Source of the DNA: Hirsutella rhossiliensis
Taxonomy: Eukaryota; Ascomycota; Sordariomycetes; Hypocreales; Ophiocordycipitaceae
Reading direction: 5' to 3'
Length of the DNA stretch: 64,000 nucleotides
Assembly: GCF_020360975.1 (NCBI RefSeq)
Contig: NW_025408668.1
Coordinates: forward strand, 5,394,001 to 5,458,000
Position 1 is the stretch's first letter. Each line of letters starts with the position of its first letter. A program made the position numbers and the translations under genes. Below the pieces are notes generated by a model that had not been told where the DNA came from, did no database searches, and saw nothing but the letters and a program-made list of their open reading frames with translations. Below, piece after piece: positions 1 through 9,252 of the stretch.

Positions 1-2387
1 TGGGTAGCGTTGATGGCGCTGAAGACGATGAAGATTCCCAAAGCGGAAAGGATGAGGAAGATGATGATGGCATGGACGAAGAGGCGGGCGATGTCGATGA
101 TTTGGATCCCACAGCAGTGGATGAGAAGATGTGGGATGGGGATGATGAAAAGGCAGAGAAGGATCAGCAAGGCAACAAGCCAGCAGGTCATGAGCAAGAC
201 GATGAGCAGATGGTCCCGGAAGAAACAGACGGTCAAGAGGAAAAGGAGAAAGAGGCCAAGGAGACCAAGGAGGCCAAAACAGAGGAGCAAGCGGCTGACA
301 ATGAGGAGTCTGAGGGAGAAGAAGGGGCGGCTCAGGAGGAAGTGAACCGACAGGATCAAAATGTCGAGGAGAACGACGCTCTGGAGCTCCCCGAAGAGAT
401 GGACTTGGATTTCAACGATCAAGCATCGGCATCCTCGGACAGCGACGACTTGGACGCCATGTCCGACACCGAAGATCAACAGCAGGACATGGAAGAACAG
501 CCACAAGGCGAGGAAGCGCTTGACGAAGAGATGAATGACGACGCAGCGCGCCAGCAGCTCGAGCAAGAGGCCGCAGAGGAGGATGGTGAAGACAGCGACC
601 CTGAGGAGCGTGCGACTGGGCCCGATGAGGTGCAGGAGGAAGTAGAGCAAGGGGCGGAGGAGCAGGAGGAGGAGCAGGCAGAGGACCAGCCCGAGAAGGC
701 GCCCGATGCTCCGGAAGATCAAGCCAACGCTGATGTTGAAAACGCAGCCCCGAGTGACGTCAAGAGCTCCGGGCTTGACCAAAACACAGACTCAATGGAA
801 GCCGACGAGCGATTCCAGGCCGAGGCGGCGCAGCAGCAGGACGGGAAGATGGGCGACGGCGCAGCGGACCAAGAGGCCGACGCGGGCAACAAGGGGGTGA
901 TGACGCGATCACAGGAGCCGCCCGGCAAAACAGAGCAAGATGACGATGCCGAGGACGCCGCACGCAACGACCCTTTCCGGAAACTCGGAGACGCCCTCGA
1001 AAAGTGGCATCGCCAGCAGGCGGATATCCAAGACGCCGACGCCGACGAGGGCCAAGAGCAAGCCGAGCCGAAGAATGAAGCGGAGCAAGGGCGTCGCGAG
1101 TTCCAGCACCTCCAAAACGACGAGACGGCCGCCGACACCCAAGCCATGGGCACGGCGGGCGACGAGGAAGTACTTCCCGTCGACGAGTCTATGGCGATTG
1201 AGGAAGAAGGAGAGGACCCTCATAGCCGCGTCATGAAGGAGGAGGGAGAAGAGGACAAGGACGAGCAAGCCGACAAGATGGACGTCGGGGACGCGGCAGA
1301 AGCCAGAGATGCCGAGACGACGGAGATGACGGAAGAGGACCGGACAGGAGTCAAGACCAGGCAAGGCAACTACAACCGCGAACCGTCGCCTGCGGAGCTG
1401 GACATGGGCGAGGCCAAGGGGCTGGAAGAGGAAGACGAGGGCAGTGTGGAAGAGACGTCGGCGCAGCTGTCGTCGACGCACATCTCAGACGAGCAGCGGC
1501 CCCTGCGAGACTACGCAGAGTGCATGCGGCAGTGGAGCGAGTTCCAGAGCAAATCGCACGGGCTGTCGCTGTCACTGACGTCGCAGCTGCGGCTGATTCT
1601 CACGCCGTCTCAATCGACGAAGCTGTCGGGGTCGTTCCGGACGGGCAAGCGGCTGAACATCAAGCGCATCATCCCGTACATTGCGTCGAGCTACAAGAGG
1701 GACAAGATCTGGATGCGGCGGAGCGTGCCGACGAAGCGGCGATATCAGATCCTCCTCTGCGTCGACGACAGCAAGAGCATGGGGGAGTCGTCGTCTGGAA
1801 GGCTGGCCATGGAGTCGCTCGTCATGGTGTCGCGGTCGCTGACGATGCTCGAGGCGGGCCAGGTGGGCGTGGTCGGGTTCGGGAGCGACGTCTTCACGGC
1901 GCACGAGCTGGCGGAGCCGTTTGGAGCCGACGCCGGGGCCAAGGTGCTGCAGAGGTTCAGCTTTTCGCAGGAGCAGACGGACATTGCGCAGCTCGTGCGG
2001 CAGACGATTGACACGTTCCGGGCGGCCCGGCGACAGCAGTCGGGGTCCGGGTCGGAGCTGTGGCAGCTGGCGCTGATGCTGTCGGACGGGCTGACGCCGT
2101 CGGGGGCGCACGAGACGATCCGGCGGCTGCTGCGGGAGGCGGCCGAGGAGCGCATCATGATTGTCTTCATCATCATGGACGACAGCGGCAAGAAAAGGGG
2201 CGACAGCGTGCTGGAGCTCAAGGAGGCCAAGTTTGCCAAGGGCCCGGACGGCGAGAGCCGCGTGGTGATTGAGCGGTATCTGGACACGTTCCCGTTCCAG
2301 TACTACCTGATTGTGCACAACCTCGACGAGCTGCCGAGCGCGCTGGCGAGCCTGCTGCGGACGTGGTTTGCCGAGGTGGCGGCGTGA
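1..2387 (+). CDS. MDN1: Midasin (MDN1/REA1), C-terminal part, 5' truncated by window edge
   Basis: The frame beginning at base 3 is open from the window edge to the TGA at 2385-2387, so only about 794 C-terminal residues of this giant AAA+ ATPase are present. Roughly the first 480 visible residues are extremely acidic (Asp/Glu/Gln-rich), the D/E-rich linker of midasin. The last 215 or so form the MIDAS/VWA domain: the metal-binding signature VDDSKSMGES (DxSxS) lies near 1761-1790, followed by the VVGFGSDV strand and the LMLSDG motif. In the family this domain binds Ytm1 and Rsa4 and pulls them from pre-60S particles in nucleolus and nucleoplasm. No intron is needed in the visible part. The product ends in a short Trp-Phe-Ala-Glu-Val-Ala-Ala tail. 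Very sure of identity. Confidence 0.95.
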   Translation, partial: GSVDGAEDDEDSQSGKDEEDDDGMDEEAGDVDDLDPTAVDEKMWDGDDEKAEKDQQGNKPAGHEQDDEQMVPEETDGQEEKEKEAKETKEAKTEEQAADNEESEGEEGAAQEEVNRQDQNVEENDALELPEEMDLDFNDQASASSDSDDLDAMSDTEDQQQDMEEQPQGEEALDEEMNDDAARQQLEQEAAEEDGEDSDPEERATGPDEVQEEVEQGAEEQEEEQAEDQPEKAPDAPEDQANADVENAAPSDVKSSGLDQNTDSMEADERFQAEAAQQQDGKMGDGAADQEADAGNKGVMTRSQEPPGKTEQDDDAEDAARNDPFRKLGDALEKWHRQQADIQDADADEGQEQAEPKNEAEQGRREFQHLQNDETAADTQAMGTAGDEEVLPVDESMAIEEEGEDPHSRVMKEEGEEDKDEQADKMDVGDAAEARDAETTEMTEEDRTGVKTRQGNYNREPSPAELDMGEAKGLEEEDEGSVEETSAQLSSTHISDEQRPLRDYAECMRQWSEFQSKSHGLSLSLTSQLRLILTPSQSTKLSGSFRTGKRLNIKRIIPYIASSYKRDKIWMRRSVPTKRRYQILLCVDDSKSMGESSSGRLAMESLVMVSRSLTMLEAGQVGVVGFGSDVFTAHELAEPFGADAGAKVLQRFSFSQEQTDIAQLVRQTIDTFRAARRQQSGSGSELWQLALMLSDGLTPSGAHETIRRLLREAAEERIMIVFIIMDDSGKKRGDSVLELKEAKFAKGPDGESRVVIERYLDTFPFQYYLIVHNLDELPSALASLLRTWFAEVAA

Positions 2388-2887
2388 AGGCATGGATTGG
2401 GACGGGGTGTTTTTGTTCTTTCTATTCGGGTTTCCTTATTTGTTGCTGCTACGGCGCTGGGGGTGGGTAAAATGGTTGCATCGTGTCTAGAGGCGAGATG
2501 AGTAGAACATTGATTGTCCCGGCGCAAAAGAAAAGTGAGGCGCTCACGATGCTTTTTGGTGCTCGCTCCCCGTCTTCTGTCGTCCGTATTTTGTACATGC
2601 TGTAATCAATTACGCTGTATGTAATTTATGTGCTCGTCCGACGAGATCACTCGCAGCCAGGAGTGCATGCATGCATATGCAGGCGGCTTGGATTAGTTCC
2701 ACCAGGTAGGGCCGGTTTCTTTTGGCCTCATCGCGACCCTTCCGCCCTCGTGTTGCGCATCATCTTTCCTCCTCCACCACCTCCTCTGTTCCCTCCGCCA
2801 CCCCCCTCGCCTTGCCGCTCTGCCTCACGCGCACGCTCTCTCACACACTGTATATCTTCCAGCGTACAAGACGCCTCGCGACGTCGG
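2388..2887. other. Intergenic, MDN1 3' flank to isochorismatase 5' UTR
   Basis: No gene seen. The right part (about 2740-2860) is strongly pyrimidine-rich on the + strand, as expected of a fungal core promoter and 5' UTR for the gene that follows. Confidence 0.6.
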
Positions 2888-3836
2888 ATGCGTGCCGCGG
2901 CATCGTCTCTCCTCACCGCCGTCGCCCCGCTCCGCCGCCGTTCCGCGCCGCCTCCAGCGCTCGTTGCTGCTGCTGCTGCTGCTGCCCCGAGGGCACCACT
3001 GCGCACCATGGCTGCCGCGTCGTCTCCGCCCGAGATGCGCTTCAGTATGGCCCCTGTTCCTTTCTCTGCGTCCTTGTTCTCGCTGACGATGCGGCGCCAG
3101 AGAACCCCGCCATCTTGTTGGTTTAACCCCGGGCCCCGGTCAAGGATGGGTGGATGATGGATGCTGCCTGCTGCCATGACGGGCAGAAAAGCGCGACAAT
3201 TCAAGACTCTGACACAGCATGGCAGCGTCTGCGACATGCAGGAAAAGTTCCGCAACGCCATCTACGAGTTTGACAGCATGTGCGTCTCCCTCCAGCACGC
3301 TCAAGCAGCGACGCCGGGCTGACGACGGCAGCGTCACCACCACGACCAAGCTCCTCTCCTTCGCCAACGCCCTGTCCATCCCCATCCACGCCACGACGCA
3401 GACGGCGGCCAAGCTCGGCGCCACGGTCCCGGCCATCGCCTCGCTGCTGCCCGCCACGCCGCACGACAAGACCAAGTTCTCCATGGTGGTCCCCCAGCTC
3501 GCCGCCGCCCTGGCCCCGGCCTCGCGCGTCGCCCTCGTCGGCATCGAGTCGCACGTCTGCATCACCCAGACGGCCCTCGACCTCCGCGACGCCGGCCACG
3601 TCCCCTACGTCATGGCCGACGCCGTCAGCAGCTGCAACCGCGCAGAGGTCCTCGTCGCCCTCGACCGCCTCCGCGCCGAGCCCGGCGTCGTCGTCACCAC
3701 GAGCGAGAGCTGGATGTACGAGTGCCTCGGCGACGCCGCCCACCCGGCCTTTAAGCGCCTCTTTGGCGTCGTCAAGGGGACCCTGGCCGACACCAAGCGA
3801 GTCCTCGACGTCCTGCCGCCCGCCCCCAAGATGTGA
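2888..3836 (+). CDS. Isochorismatase-family cysteine hydrolase (ISOC1/2-like), four exons, possible mitochondrial form
   Basis: Hand-built exons 2888-3044, 3101-3116, 3226-3279 and 3332-3836 join in frame to 243 aa. From the second ATG at 3008 the product is 203 aa. The core reads PAIFVCDMQEKFRNAIY across the splices, then a DKTKFSM segment and GIESHVCITQ: the Asp, Lys and Cys of the isochorismatase-like hydrolase triad (Asp21, Lys82 or 84, Cys112 counted from the 3008 ATG). The C-terminal RLFGVVKGTL block is typical of the ISOC1/ISOC2 branch, whose substrate is not established. Exon 2 is only 16 nt. The in-frame ATG at 2888 adds 40 residues rich in Arg, Ala, Ser and Leu with no acidic residue, like a mitochondrial presequence. 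The branch-like gctgacg sits in the first intron. Family is sure; start choice is not. Confidence 0.85.
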
Positions 3837-4362
3837 CTCCTCCCGCCAGAGTAAAGAGCAGAAAACAGCGTCGTGGACGTGTCGCACGGCACATGGCAAC
3901 GCCATCCGATCCAGTCGACCGAAGCTTTCTTGAATACACATTTGTCGTCCTGGTCATGCGTGCGTAGCCTTGCTGTGTGTGTACATGCACGTGTCGACTC
4001 TCGTGCCCAGTATCTACACCGCCTTTCAGATACCACCTGCCACGGGCGCACTGCGCCTGCACCTCTCCTCACCCCTCGCCGTGTCGCATGAGTGGAGAGT
4101 CCTCCTCGGCATAACCATCATGGAGGCCTCGCGTTCTCATGCTCGTCTGTATTGTCTGGCCCTTCTACAAACAAAAATGTGAACACCCAAGTATCCCTGC
4201 CACCAGCTCTCCTGGGCCGCCAGCCTCGCCGTGCCCGTCAAGAGACACCCGAGTGTGTGGCGCCCTTCTAGATGCCCTCCACCCACGGCACAGCGCCATG
4301 GTCGTCTTGGTCTATCGCGGCAGTCCAACGGCAACGACATGCAAAAATGCCCACGAGTCCCC
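3837..4362. other. Convergent intergenic region
   Basis: About 0.5 kb between two converging genes. It should hold both 3' UTRs. No ORF with family features or RNA gene was recognised. Confidence 0.5.
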
Positions 4363-6250
4363 TCAGTCCCCACCGCTCGTCGCCGACGCCTTGGCCGGCT
4401 TGCCGGGCGGCGTCATCCACGAAAACGCAGACGCCACGCCCACCGGGTTGGCAGATCGCGGCAGCGTCCCGGCGGACCGGCTGTCGACGCGGCTGGCTGG
4501 GGGTCTGACCTCGCTCCCCAGGCTCGGCGTGCGCTTCGCCTCCCACCGACTGGCCCCGTTAGCCGCGCTTCCACCCTCGCCGACGGCACTGGTCTGGCTC
4601 TTGCGACGACCGTCCGACGACTTTGATGGCAATGAAGTCTCAAACGGGGCTCCCACCCTCGCCGACATGGAGCCCGACTTGTGCGGCCTGAGAACCTTCA
4701 TGCTCCGGCCGCCACGCGCCGCCGGCTGGTACCCGCTCAGAGGCGGGCCATCCGCGCCGCCGGCAGCGCCCTGGCGCCACGACGTCCAGATGCCCGACGA
4801 CGTCGTCGCCGACGATTCGCGCCGCGACCTGTCTGAAACGGTTGAGCCATCTCTACCGTTGGACTCGCGTGCGTTGCCGTCCCGGCCGAGCTTCTCGCTC
4901 CCGCCGCCATGAGTCGGGGTCTCCCCTGCCACCAGAGGTTTATTGGGCTCGACGTGCGACCCAAGTGGCGAGAGTGACCGGTGCGCGTCATCATCTTCCT
5001 GCTGGGGAACCGAAGGGTCGTCTCCAGGCATCTCGCCATTGCCCATGCCTCGCCCCGCCAGCACGAACGGCATGGCATTCGCGTTCAGCTTGGGCTTCTC
5101 AGGAATCATGTTGGCGGTGCAGATGTGCCGGAAGATGCCGTCGTCCTCGGGTCTAACAAAGGGCACCTGCAAGCGATCGCGCTCGTTTCCAAACAAGACC
5201 ATCTTGTTCTGCGAGAAGAGTACATCGGCAGAATATGTCCGGAGTGCGTCGCTTCCGATGTAGATGCGGATCGCTTTGCTCATCGACCCCGGCTGGTCCA
5301 TACCCATGACTTCGAAAGAGACTGTCATCGAGGGTACCGAGCCCGCGGGCACTCCGGTGCGGTCGTTGTGCTGCGTGACCACGGCCTCGGCCAGATACAC
5401 GTTCAGCCTTGCGCGGAAGAGTCCGTCAACGTCCCGCTCGAGTTCGTCCACCAAGTCCAGCTCCTTGATCAGGGAGTAATCGACAGTCGACTTTTGGGAG
5501 CCGGTGCAGATGTCCGCATACAAGAGGGTGTCGTGGGCGTAGTTTGTGGTCAGCCAGCAGCGAACAATCGACGGAACTGTGCCCAGGACATAGAGTGAGA
5601 CGGGAGGCCCCGGCATCTCAAAAGACGAGCTATCGTCATCGCCGGCCGCAAAGTTGGTATCAAGGCCGAGACTGCTGGCGCGACCCGAGGCAACAGAATG
5701 ATGCGAGTGCACCGAGTGCCCGGCCGAGCTGTGCCTGCCGTCGGACTTGTGCGAGAGAGAGCGCTCCATCATGAGACCGCTCCCCGGGCGAATCGGACCA
5801 AAATCCCCCGACTGTCGATTGCCTTGCCCGGCCCAGCTGGAACCGTGCAGGGCGCTTTCGTCGAAGCGAACGCTATTCGCTCGAGAAGCGGCACCTCGAC
5901 GAACGGGCTCCTCCTCGGCCGGACCCAAGTGAAGAGAGCCAAGGAGCTGCTCGCCCTGCTCATCCAGATCATCAAACATTTCGCTGTGTGGGATCTGGAC
6001 CGGGCCTGCTTGGAGATGATCAGATCAAGGTCGCCGAGCCAAAGGTGGAGTGCCTACCTTGCTGGGGGGTACCCCCAATCACACCCGGGAAGGGCGAGTT
6101 CCAGACTGATTTCAAGGCAGCATCGTCGGCGTGGCGTTTCTCGAGTCGAAGTATTCGCTCAGCGTGATTACTCTGGGAGCACTGGACCTGCTTCAATTCC
6201 ATCTGCAAGCTGTAGAGTTCCTCTCGAAAGACCGGAAATCGCGGATCCAT
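4363..6250 (-). CDS. Fungal protein with retropepsin-like core and disordered flanks
   Basis: Two exons, 6250-6058 and 6005-4363 (52-bp intron), give 611 aa. The ATG at 6250 was chosen because the frame extends upstream only to a TTG. Residues 1-50 form an amphipathic coiled-coil-like helix; 74-200 are Ser/His-rich and disordered; 201-348 form a compact domain; the rest is low complexity, Ser/Gly/Arg-rich. The compact domain has retropepsin layout: a strand then ICTGSQKS (residues 230-237) where active proteases have hydrophobic-Asp-Thr/Ser-Gly-Ala, and later IGSDALRTYSADVLF (314-328), matching the GxDxLxxxxAxIxF block. From memory, fungal orthologues carry the database name ubiquitin carboxyl-terminal hydrolase 19, but no USP Cys or His box is visible, so I do not adopt that name. 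Function unknown. Confidence 0.8.
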
Positions 6251-7737
6251 TCCCGACGCTGGAGCGAGCAAGAGAGCAACCGTAGGCAGTTGTAGCGAGG
6301 GCCAAGGTAGGAGACACAGCGATCACCAGCGGACGAGCTGACAAGGCAGGGGGTTGGTCGAGGCCGCAGCCAGAAGCGGAGAAGTCTGCCGTCTGCTGGG
6401 GACTTGACTGTGGCTATTGAATGCAGTTCCCATCGAAAGGCTGCGGCTGGTTCAGTTGGCTTCACGCAAGAGCTCAGTGGTGCGCGTGGCTTCGCCAACC
6501 CCGATCCCTTTTGGAATTAGTTCACGAGGTCCACCCTCCCCCGCCACACGCGCAGGTGAGGACCACGGGCGGGCTCCTGATGGCGGTATCGCAGTGCTCA
6601 CGCTGTGCCTTGGGTTTCCAACAAGATATAGGGCGCAGGTAGTGGGCGGTATCGAGGAACGGCGCGAGGGTCGATGCGAGAGGTGGCAAGGGTTCGGGGT
6701 GGTGCCGAGTCGTAGGCAGAGTCAAAATGAAAGTTGGCTTCCCGAGACAGACGCGGAGGTTTATTGGCCAAAGGCGAGGCCACTCGAGTCCAAGTCAAGA
6801 ACGCGTGCAAAAAGAAAAAGGTGTCGTCGAGCGAGTAGGGTTCGTGTTTGGGCCAAGAAGGTGGACGCGGCGGCGACGAGATGGCGGATGCGGTCGGGAT
6901 GGAGGTGGCGGCAAGGCGGGAGCGGTGCGTACAAGGTTCGAGATGGGGGCGTTTAGGAAGACAAGCGGGGAGAGGAGAGGATGGGAGAGAGAGAGAAGAG
7001 GTGGAAAGCGTCGGGCGAGCGTGAATTTGAGAGAGGAAGAGTTGCGCGAGAAGGAGATTTTTGGATGTTGCAGAGATGGCGGCGGATGGGTGGATGAGAC
7101 GGCAGTTGCGCACGAGGGAGGTTGATGGATGGCGGCTGCCTTGCACATGTGGTGGTGCCTGCTCCTGCTGCTGCTGCCACGGTTGGTCCTACCTTCCCCG
7201 TCTCCACAGCGGGCTGGGAAAGTGACATCCGTGAACGAATTTTGATGGGCGAGGAGCTAGTGGGGTCCCACGCCGGGTACCTACGCCGGGCAAGAGGGCG
7301 AGTAGCTATACCCAGTGCTACGCCCCGGCCTTGGCCGAGCGTCACGTAGAGGCGACCTGCCGCCATCTTCGCCCGTTGTCCCTCTCGTGCACCTCTGTCT
7401 GCATATGCCAAGATGAACAAATGGGTTTCGTGAGATGAAGTGCCTTTCTGGTAAACTGCACTCGTTGAAGAGCAACTTGGTTTGCAGAGATTGGACAATC
7501 GGCGCTGGACCACGCTCATGGCACGGGATGAAATGTATTGTGGATGGGGTTTACCATGTGAAAGCGGATCAGGAGCAGTGACATCACCATGTCAGCTCTC
7601 TTTTCCCTTGCCCATCCACCAGCCTCCTCTTCACCGCGATTGAGGCTCCAGCCAGATCATGCACGATTGCAGAGTACAAGTACCGTACGCAATGCACGAG
7701 TGGGCCACGTGCAGTCTGCCTTTTGCGCCTCCGCTCG
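6251..7737. other. Upstream region of the retropepsin-like gene
   Basis: About 1.5 kb without a supported gene. From roughly 6650 to 7110 it is purine-rich on + (pyrimidine-rich on -), consistent with a long promoter/5' UTR of the minus-strand gene to its left. ORFs here are Ser/Pro/Arg-rich translations of that composition with no family motif. Confidence 0.5.
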
Positions 7738-8685
7738 TCACGTCCTGGTATTCAGCTCCAGCCAGTCCGGAAACAGATAGCCGGTCCTGTCGCGTCCTGG
7801 CAGATTGGTCCACTCCTCGCCAATGTGTGGCCGAACCTGCTCGTACAGAACTCTGTACGCATCGCCGCTCATGTGAAGCCCGTCTGGAAGCAGATGGTCA
7901 AGTCCGCCCGCTTTCCCGTTCTCGGGCGACCCCAGCCAAGGACCGCCAGGCTGATAATCCCCGGGGGCCATGGCAATGGCGGCGTCCATGAGTGCTTGCC
8001 ACAGGTCAATCAGGATGACCCCAGCATTCTCTCCCGCTACCTCCCGGGCCTTCTCCGAGTACAAGGCGCTCGTGGCGAACGACCGAATTGCTGAGGCATG
8101 GCCATCTGCCGTGTCAAGCCTTTCGAGCTTCATCTCGTCGATTGGCGGCGGGGTTACCAGCAAGATGGTGGGTTTGTGTGCTTGAACGTGAGGATGCGTG
8201 ATGATTCTTGTCAGGTTCCTCTTGTACTCCTCGATGGGAACATGCTGCGACGTTGTAGACAGCGGAATCACGGCGTCGTTGGCCCCAAATAAGACAATCT
8301 CCGGGCGAGCTGTGAGCGCGGCAGACATGGCTTGGAGGACCCGTTACTTACCAAGAACTTGATCACTGGAGACGATGCGCTCGGCTCGGGGATGATGTCG
8401 TCCAGATGCTGGACAGCGTTGGCCGTGTTCCATCCCGAGAAGCCGCGGTTGACAATGTCGAGCCGTCGAATACAGCCTACCTGCGTGTCAGTCGGCGACT
8501 ATAAACCGAGGCATGACGGGCAACGTAACGGGTCTGGAGAGCCGCCTGGAACGAGAAGCCATCTGCAAGATCCACTGACCGTTGCAGGAGCGAGTCGCCG
8601 AGCAGGACGACTTGAGGGTATGGGACCTAGCGGCAGAATCAGGTCTCAGGACAAAGGGCTTGAATATTAGGAGCCTCACAGCCAT
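7738..8685 (-). CDS. IAH1: SGNH/GDSL esterase, isoamyl acetate-hydrolysing esterase type
   Basis: Exons 8685-8680, 8626-8525, 8480-8352 and 8298-7738 join in frame to 265 aa. Block I is VVLLGDSLLQ (nucleophile Ser), block II VNRGFSGWNT (oxyanion Gly), block III FGANDA (Asn), block V DGLHMS (Asp-His), the complete SGNH catalytic set of the IAH1 branch, which hydrolyses short-chain acetate esters. No signal peptide; probably cytosolic. The first coding exon is just ATG GCT: a GTGAGG donor follows, and translation resumes as VPYPQVVLLGDS after a CTAG acceptor. The second intron is uncertain: donor at 8524 with acceptor at 8481, or donor at 8529 with acceptor at 8477. The last intron uses a GAG acceptor. 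Identity good, exact boundaries moderate. Confidence 0.82.
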
Positions 8686-9252
8686 GATTCCTCGTTTGGG
8701 CTCTGGGCGCGTCAATCTCGACCAAGTGTTGAAGGGCGGCAGGTCGTCGACGCAGGGTCTTGTTGGTGGCAGATGGCACGCTCGCCGTAATGGAGCGGAA
8801 TGGGAGGGAAGAGGGTAGTAGGTGGAGAAGCTCAGCCGTGATGCTCACTTATGTATATAGCTCCGTACAGTGTACACTCTAATGAGGGGCTGGCTCCGTT
8901 TCCATGCCTTCGGAGCTCACCGTATCGTTATGTGGCCAAACTCCCACGACGAGGCTCCAGGTTACCTTTTCGAGGATGCGAGGACAAGCGTAGATGGAGG
9001 TCCCACTATAACAACCCCCACTATTGCAAGTTTGTTGGTCCACCCTTATCGATAAGTCACAGCATCCTAGCCGTTTTTTTTTTCCGCCATCGAGTTAGTT
9101 ACGACCAGTGAAAAAAAAATTGGTGCAAATTCCCGCCTGATTGTCGGCCTCGCCAACGCCTGCACCTACGGCCGCGACGCGCATCCGTCGTTACCCCCAG
9201 CTCAGCTGCTGCTCGCGCATCTACGGGCTCTCACGAGCTTGGCACTGCAGCC
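8686..9252. other. Divergent promoter region, IAH1-like / UTP10
   Basis: 567 bp between two divergently transcribed genes. It contains AT-rich stretches near 9060-9120 (runs of T and A) just upstream of UTP10. No gene seen. Confidence 0.5.
8854..8859 (-). promoter_or_regulatory. Candidate TATA box of the IAH1-like gene
   Basis: TATATA about 170 bp upstream of the minus-strand ATG at 8685. Position is reasonable for a fungal core promoter; there is no other evidence. Confidence 0.3.

Noticed and set aside
909..1481. 190-codon minus-strand frame inside MDN1
   Set aside because: Antisense of the acidic linker; Leu/Arg-rich composition simply mirrors Glu/Asp codons.
4363..6250. Annotation as ubiquitin-specific protease 19
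   Set aside because: No Cys-box or His-box of USPs is visible; domain layout resembles a retropepsin-like barrel instead.
6598..7146. 182-codon minus frame upstream of the retropepsin-like gene
   Set aside because: Pyrimidine-rich UTR-like sequence; Ser/Pro/Thr/Leu-rich translation without a family signature.
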